This document shows, one piece after another, positions 61,470 to 64,000 of a DNA stretch of 64,000 nucleotides. The position numbers and the translations under genes are program-made. Each line of letters begins with the position of its first letter. Position 1 is the first letter of the stretch. Origin of the DNA: Nitrospirota bacterium (GTDB lineage Bacteria; Nitrospirota; Nitrospiria; 2-01-FULL-66-17); assembly GCA_040757335.1 (NCBI GenBank), contig JBFLXB010000013.1, positions 19,289-83,288 on the forward strand, written 5' to 3'. The notes beneath the pieces are model-generated. The model worked only from the letters and a program-made list of their open reading frames with translations. It was not told where the DNA came from and made no database searches.

Positions 61470-61997
61470 ATGCCGACCGGAGCCGCCAAGCCGTATGACA
61501 TCAAGACCATTCTCGTTCCAACGGATTTTTCGGAGGGCGCGCAGCTTGCGCTCGAATACGCGAAGACCCTGGCCAAGGTGTTCAAAGCCAAGATCGTCCT
61601 GCTGCACGTGATCGAAACGCTCGCATCCACTCTGACGGAAACGATGCAGCGAGTTGGGACCGACTCCATGGTGAGAAGCATGACGCAGTCGCCGCAATTG
61701 CTGGACGTCTATGCCCTGATCCAGCGCGCGGTCGAACCGGCGCTTGACCAAGTGGTGGAGGACCTGAAGAAGGACGGCGTGTCCTCCAGCCGCAGCCTCC
61801 TCCAAGGCCCGGCGTACGAGCAGATCGTCGCCCAAGGCCGGGCCCTCGGCGCGGACCTCATCGTGATGGGCACGCACGGTCGACGGGGTGTGAGCCACCT
61901 GTTCATGGGGAGCGTGGCCGAGCGCGTCGTGCGTCTGGCGTCCTGCCCGGTCTTGACGGTGCGCACACCACACGGTCCAGCGGGCGCTCCCACGTAA
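61470..61997 (+). CDS. Universal stress protein (UspA family)
   Basis: A 175-residue UspA-domain protein with KTILVPTDFSEGAQLALEYA at the N-terminus and the ATP-binding-type motif GTHGRRGVSHLFMGSVAERV near the C-terminus (Gx2Gx9G(S)). An inserted helical segment around residues 50-95 makes it longer than the usual 140-150 residues. AAAGGA precedes the ATG. It is flanked on both sides by copies of a 183-bp repeat. Confidence 0.94.
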   Translation: MPTGAAKPYDIKTILVPTDFSEGAQLALEYAKTLAKVFKAKIVLLHVIETLASTLTETMQRVGTDSMVRSMTQSPQLLDVYALIQRAVEPALDQVVEDLKKDGVSSSRSLLQGPAYEQIVAQGRALGADLIVMGTHGRRGVSHLFMGSVAERVVRLASCPVLTVRTPHGPAGAPT

Positions 61998-62040
61998 GGA
62001 GGGATGGGGCCGGGCGGGTAAGGGCGTGCATTTCGACCGC

Positions 62041-62223
62041 TTGTGGACGGCTGAAAATCTCCGGAATTCCCAAAATACGAAATCGGGCTACGGCTCAAGA
62101 TGAGTCGATCTATTTGAATCTTCAGCGGAATAGCGGGTCCAAAAATTAGGCAAAGCGTTGAGTCGCGCATTAAATGCAGGTAAAGGCGATCAATCGCGAC
62201 TGTTATCCCCATGTTGTCCACAA
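62041..62223. repeat. 183-bp element with 8-bp terminal inverted repeats, copy B
   Basis: Ends TTGTGGAC / GTCCACAA: the outermost base pair differs from copy A (C/G there, T/A here) but stays complementary. Same length, no gaps, about 85% identical. DnaA-box-like words are at 62203, 62214 and 62228. It fills most of the 325-bp gap before the kelch gene; no gene is evident. Confidence 0.85.
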
Positions 62224-62322
62224 GCTCCGTGGATAGGAACGCCCAGCAACCTGGTGGGGACGTTCTTTTAAAATTTTAGGTTGTGATCACTACTAGTGTC
62301 GATAGAGGACCGAGAATATGCG

Positions 62323-63333
62323 ATGAACACGCAGCTGACGCCGGTTTCAGTCCTGGCACTGTTCCTCTCCGGGCTTTGCCTCGTCGCGTTGCCGGTCTCC
62401 GGCCTATCGGCCCAGCTCGAACCGGATCGAGGTGTCTGGCGCACGGCGGCGCCTACGCCCACGAAGCGAACCGAGGTGGCGGCCGGGTCGTTGGCCGACA
62501 AGATTTACGTTGTGGGCGGATTTGCGAAGCCCAGCTTGGGGAACGTCATGCGGCTGGCGATCACTCCGGCGCTCGAAGTCTACGATCCCTCCACAGATCG
62601 ATGGACTGCCAAGGCGCCCATGCCGGTCGGTCTGCATCATGTCGGTCTGGGGGTGACAGGTGGGCGGCTGTTTGTCGTCGGCGGGTATCGGCAGTCGGGG
62701 CTCAGCGGCTGGCAGCCTGTGGCGACGGTGTATGCCTATGATCCGGCCGTGGACGCGTGGGCCGAGCGCGCGCCCATGCCCACAGCTCGCGGGGCATTGT
62801 CGGTGACTGTGCACGACGGGAAGCTGTACGCCATCGGCGGCTACGACGGGAAGGCCAATAGCGCGGCGGTCGAGGTCTACGATCCGGTGCGCAACCACTG
62901 GGCCTCTCGCGCGCGGCTACCAACCCCTCGCGATCATCTCGCGGCCGCGACCGTGTCCGGGAAGGTGTATGCGATCGGCGGACGCAAAAACGGCGACTAT
63001 CGACGGAACCTCGCCGTCGTGGAAGCGTACGACCCGGCGACCGACCGCTGGGCCCGCGTCGCGGATCTCCCGACCGCCCGCAGCGGCATCGCCGCATCCG
63101 AGGTGGGCGGGAAGATCTACGTGTTCGGCGGCGAAAGCGGGGAGGGCACGTTCCGCGAAAACGAGGTGTATGATCCGGGCCGTGATACCTGGCTGGCCCT
63201 GGCGCCGATGCCGACAGGGCGCCACGGCCTCGGGTCCGCGGTGGTGGCTGGGCGCATTCATGTCCTCGGCGGCGGCCCCACTCCCGGAGGGTCCTTCAGC
63301 GATCTGAACGAAGTGTTCATCCCTCAGGACTAG
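62323..63333 (+). CDS. Exported kelch-repeat beta-propeller protein
   Basis: A 336-residue protein with a signal peptide (about 1-30, ending GLSAQ) and five to six kelch repeats of about 48 residues, each with a double Gly (VVGG, AIGG, VFGG, VLGG) and a VYDPxxDxW unit. It folds as a beta-propeller in the periplasm or outside. Ligand unknown. ATG 62323 is preferred; an in-frame GTG lies at 62296. The hydrolase gene starts 3 bp after its stop. Confidence 0.9.
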   Translation: MNTQLTPVSVLALFLSGLCLVALPVSGLSAQLEPDRGVWRTAAPTPTKRTEVAAGSLADKIYVVGGFAKPSLGNVMRLAITPALEVYDPSTDRWTAKAPMPVGLHHVGLGVTGGRLFVVGGYRQSGLSGWQPVATVYAYDPAVDAWAERAPMPTARGALSVTVHDGKLYAIGGYDGKANSAAVEVYDPVRNHWASRARLPTPRDHLAAATVSGKVYAIGGRKNGDYRRNLAVVEAYDPATDRWARVADLPTARSGIAASEVGGKIYVFGGESGEGTFRENEVYDPGRDTWLALAPMPTGRHGLGSAVVAGRIHVLGGGPTPGGSFSDLNEVFIPQD

Positions 63334-63336
63334 TCA

Positions 63337-63819
63337 TTGCAGACCAAAGAACTCCCGTTGCGCGTCTCGGAAGCGGTGGGCGACGTCGCTGCGCTGCTGG
63401 AACGGCCTCGGGATGCGCGCTGGCTGCTCGTGTTGGCGCACGGCGCGGGGGCGGGGATGCGCCATGCGTTCATGGAGGCCTTGCCGCGCGAACTGGCCGA
63501 CTGCGGCGTGGCCACCCTGCGCTACCAGTTTCCCTACAGGCAGCATGGCCGTCCCAGACCGGATCCTCCCGCGGTGCTGATCGCCACCGTGCGCGCCGCC
63601 ATTGCCGCCGCGGCGGACGCCGTGCCTGATCTGCTGCTGCTTGTGGGCGGAAAATCCCTGGGCGGGCGCATGACGTCACACGCGCTTGCCGAGCGCCGCG
63701 GCCCCGCCGCGTCGGATGTCTCCGCGCGCGTGCGCGGGCTGGTCTTTTTCGGCTTTCCGTTGCACGCGCCAGGCAAACCAGGCGCGACACGCGTGAACCG
63801 CAACCCCGGTATCGCATAG
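63337..63819 (+). pseudogene. Alpha/beta-hydrolase (KANL3/Tex30-like), C-terminally truncated
   Basis: 160 residues: LLVLAHGAGAGMRHAFM (oxyanion loop), PYRQHGRPRPDPPAV, and the nucleophile elbow GGKSLGGRM, then GLVFFGFPLHAPGKPG, where family members continue for 50-70 more residues with the catalytic Asp and His. Here homology stops at about 63790 and the frame ends after a short unrelated tail (RVNRNPGIA). A transposase gene starts 141 bp later, so an insertion sequence has most likely cut the gene. TTG start at 63337 with AGGA upstream. Confidence 0.8.
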
Positions 63820-63900
63820 AGAAAAGCGCGGCCATCTCACGCAACTTTTCTTAGGTAGTTTGGGCGAGCGCGTGCCTAGGAGCCTGTCCGAGTAATCGGC

Positions 63901-63929
63901 TTGTGTCGGCTATCCATTTCGTGTATAGT
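63901..63929 (+). promoter_or_regulatory. Promoter of the transposase gene
   Basis: TTGTGT (63901-63906) and TATAGT (63924-63929) are separated by exactly 17 bp, with the start ATG 31 bp further downstream. Confidence 0.6.
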
Positions 63930-63960
63930 TCGCGGGACCCTTGCGACGAACGGAGGCCCC

Positions 63961-64000
63961 ATGAGCAAGACGTATCGGCCCTACGAACCGGACCAGGTGT
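63961..64000 (+). CDS. Transposase, 5' end only (IS1182-like)
   Basis: Only 13 codons are in the window: MSKTYRPYEPDQV. This matches the usual N-terminus of IS1182-type DDE transposases as I know them. GGAGG lies 5-6 bases before the ATG. The family assignment rests on these few residues and on the truncated gene next to it. Confidence 0.6.
   Translation, partial: MSKTYRPYEPDQV

Larger units (their letters stand above)
63790..64000 (+). mobile_element. Left end of an insertion sequence (IS1182-like)
   Basis: Hydrolase homology breaks off near 63790, and a transposase-type start with its own promoter follows. The exact left end and terminal repeat cannot be fixed because the right end is outside the window; a boundary between 63790 and 63885 is likely. 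Confidence 0.55.

Noticed and set aside
60931..62221. Minus-strand reading frames through both 183-bp elements with similar protein sequence
   Set aside because: The differences between copies fall 6, 9 and 12 times on codon positions 1, 2 and 3, only a weak third-position excess. The frames run on into unrelated flanks, so coding is not supported.
61293..62236. Replication origin, because of DnaA-box-like clusters
   Set aside because: No dnaA, dnaN, gidA or similar origin gene is nearby, and the clusters are part of a duplicated element.

Overview
This is a GC-rich, densely packed stretch of a Gram-negative (diderm) bacterial chromosome. Diderm features are an RND efflux pump, many lipoprotein and Tat-type signal peptides, and a hopanoid-pathway enzyme (HpnE). 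The gene mix (many b-type cytochromes, a b6-type cytochrome b, LarB/LarC, a double-length ThyX, stand-alone GlnE-like proteins) would fit Nitrospirota, NC10 or a related deep-branching lineage. No rRNA or marker set is present to prove this, so the taxonomy is inference. No prophage, CRISPR array or recognisable defence system was seen.

Layout. 1-1416: 3' end of an RND pump gene. 1413-4264: a TPR protein, an exported PEBP-family protein and a LuxR-type regulator. 4380-10760: a minus-strand group (TPR protein, HupE/UreJ-like membrane protein, small lipoprotein, DUF4331 protein, exported truncated haemoglobin) divergent from an ECF sigma factor and its RskA-type anti-sigma factor. 10843-18700: a large Ig/beta-helix lipoprotein, a MalT-like LuxR regulator, an AraC regulator and a divergent membrane protein. 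18700-25494: an MBL-fold lipoprotein, a second PEBP protein, then a membrane redox group (Tat-exported intradiol dioxygenase, ferric-reductase-like flavocytochrome, cytochrome b5 protein, DoxX, cytochrome b561). A structured RNA candidate lies before doxX.

25511-32868: two GlnE-like proteins facing each other with overlapping 3' ends, an AI-2E-type permease, and a slipin/NfeD pair whose NfeD signal peptide is frameshifted off. 33015-41968: an orphan antitoxin, then a tight plus-strand run gpsA, Na/Pi symporter, larB, larC, Ca2+/cation exchanger, followed by a sensor without an output domain and rsmA. 42117-49038: an HExxH membrane protein, a TPR protein, thrB, hpnE, a cupin, DedA, a b6-type cytochrome b and tRNA-Gln, followed by gltX at 49110-50570. 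50680-60562: double ThyX, LOG-family protein, proC, a PleD-like diguanylate cyclase, a monothiol thioredoxin-fold protein, aldo/keto reductase, YciI, MoaB and GlpD. 60726-64000: a thiamine-binding protein, UspA, a kelch protein, and a hydrolase cut short next to the start of an insertion-sequence transposase.

The most unusual material is non-coding. (1) Five copies of a palindromic element of about 120-220 bp each sit next to a stop codon, and all are oriented in the sense of the gene they follow. (2) Two 183-bp elements of identical length, with 8-bp terminal inverted repeats whose outermost base pair differs in a compensated way, flank uspA; each ends in DnaA-box-like words. (3) A duplicated hairpin-rich 105-bp unit lies upstream of the thioredoxin-fold gene. 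(4) A multi-stem RNA candidate precedes doxX.
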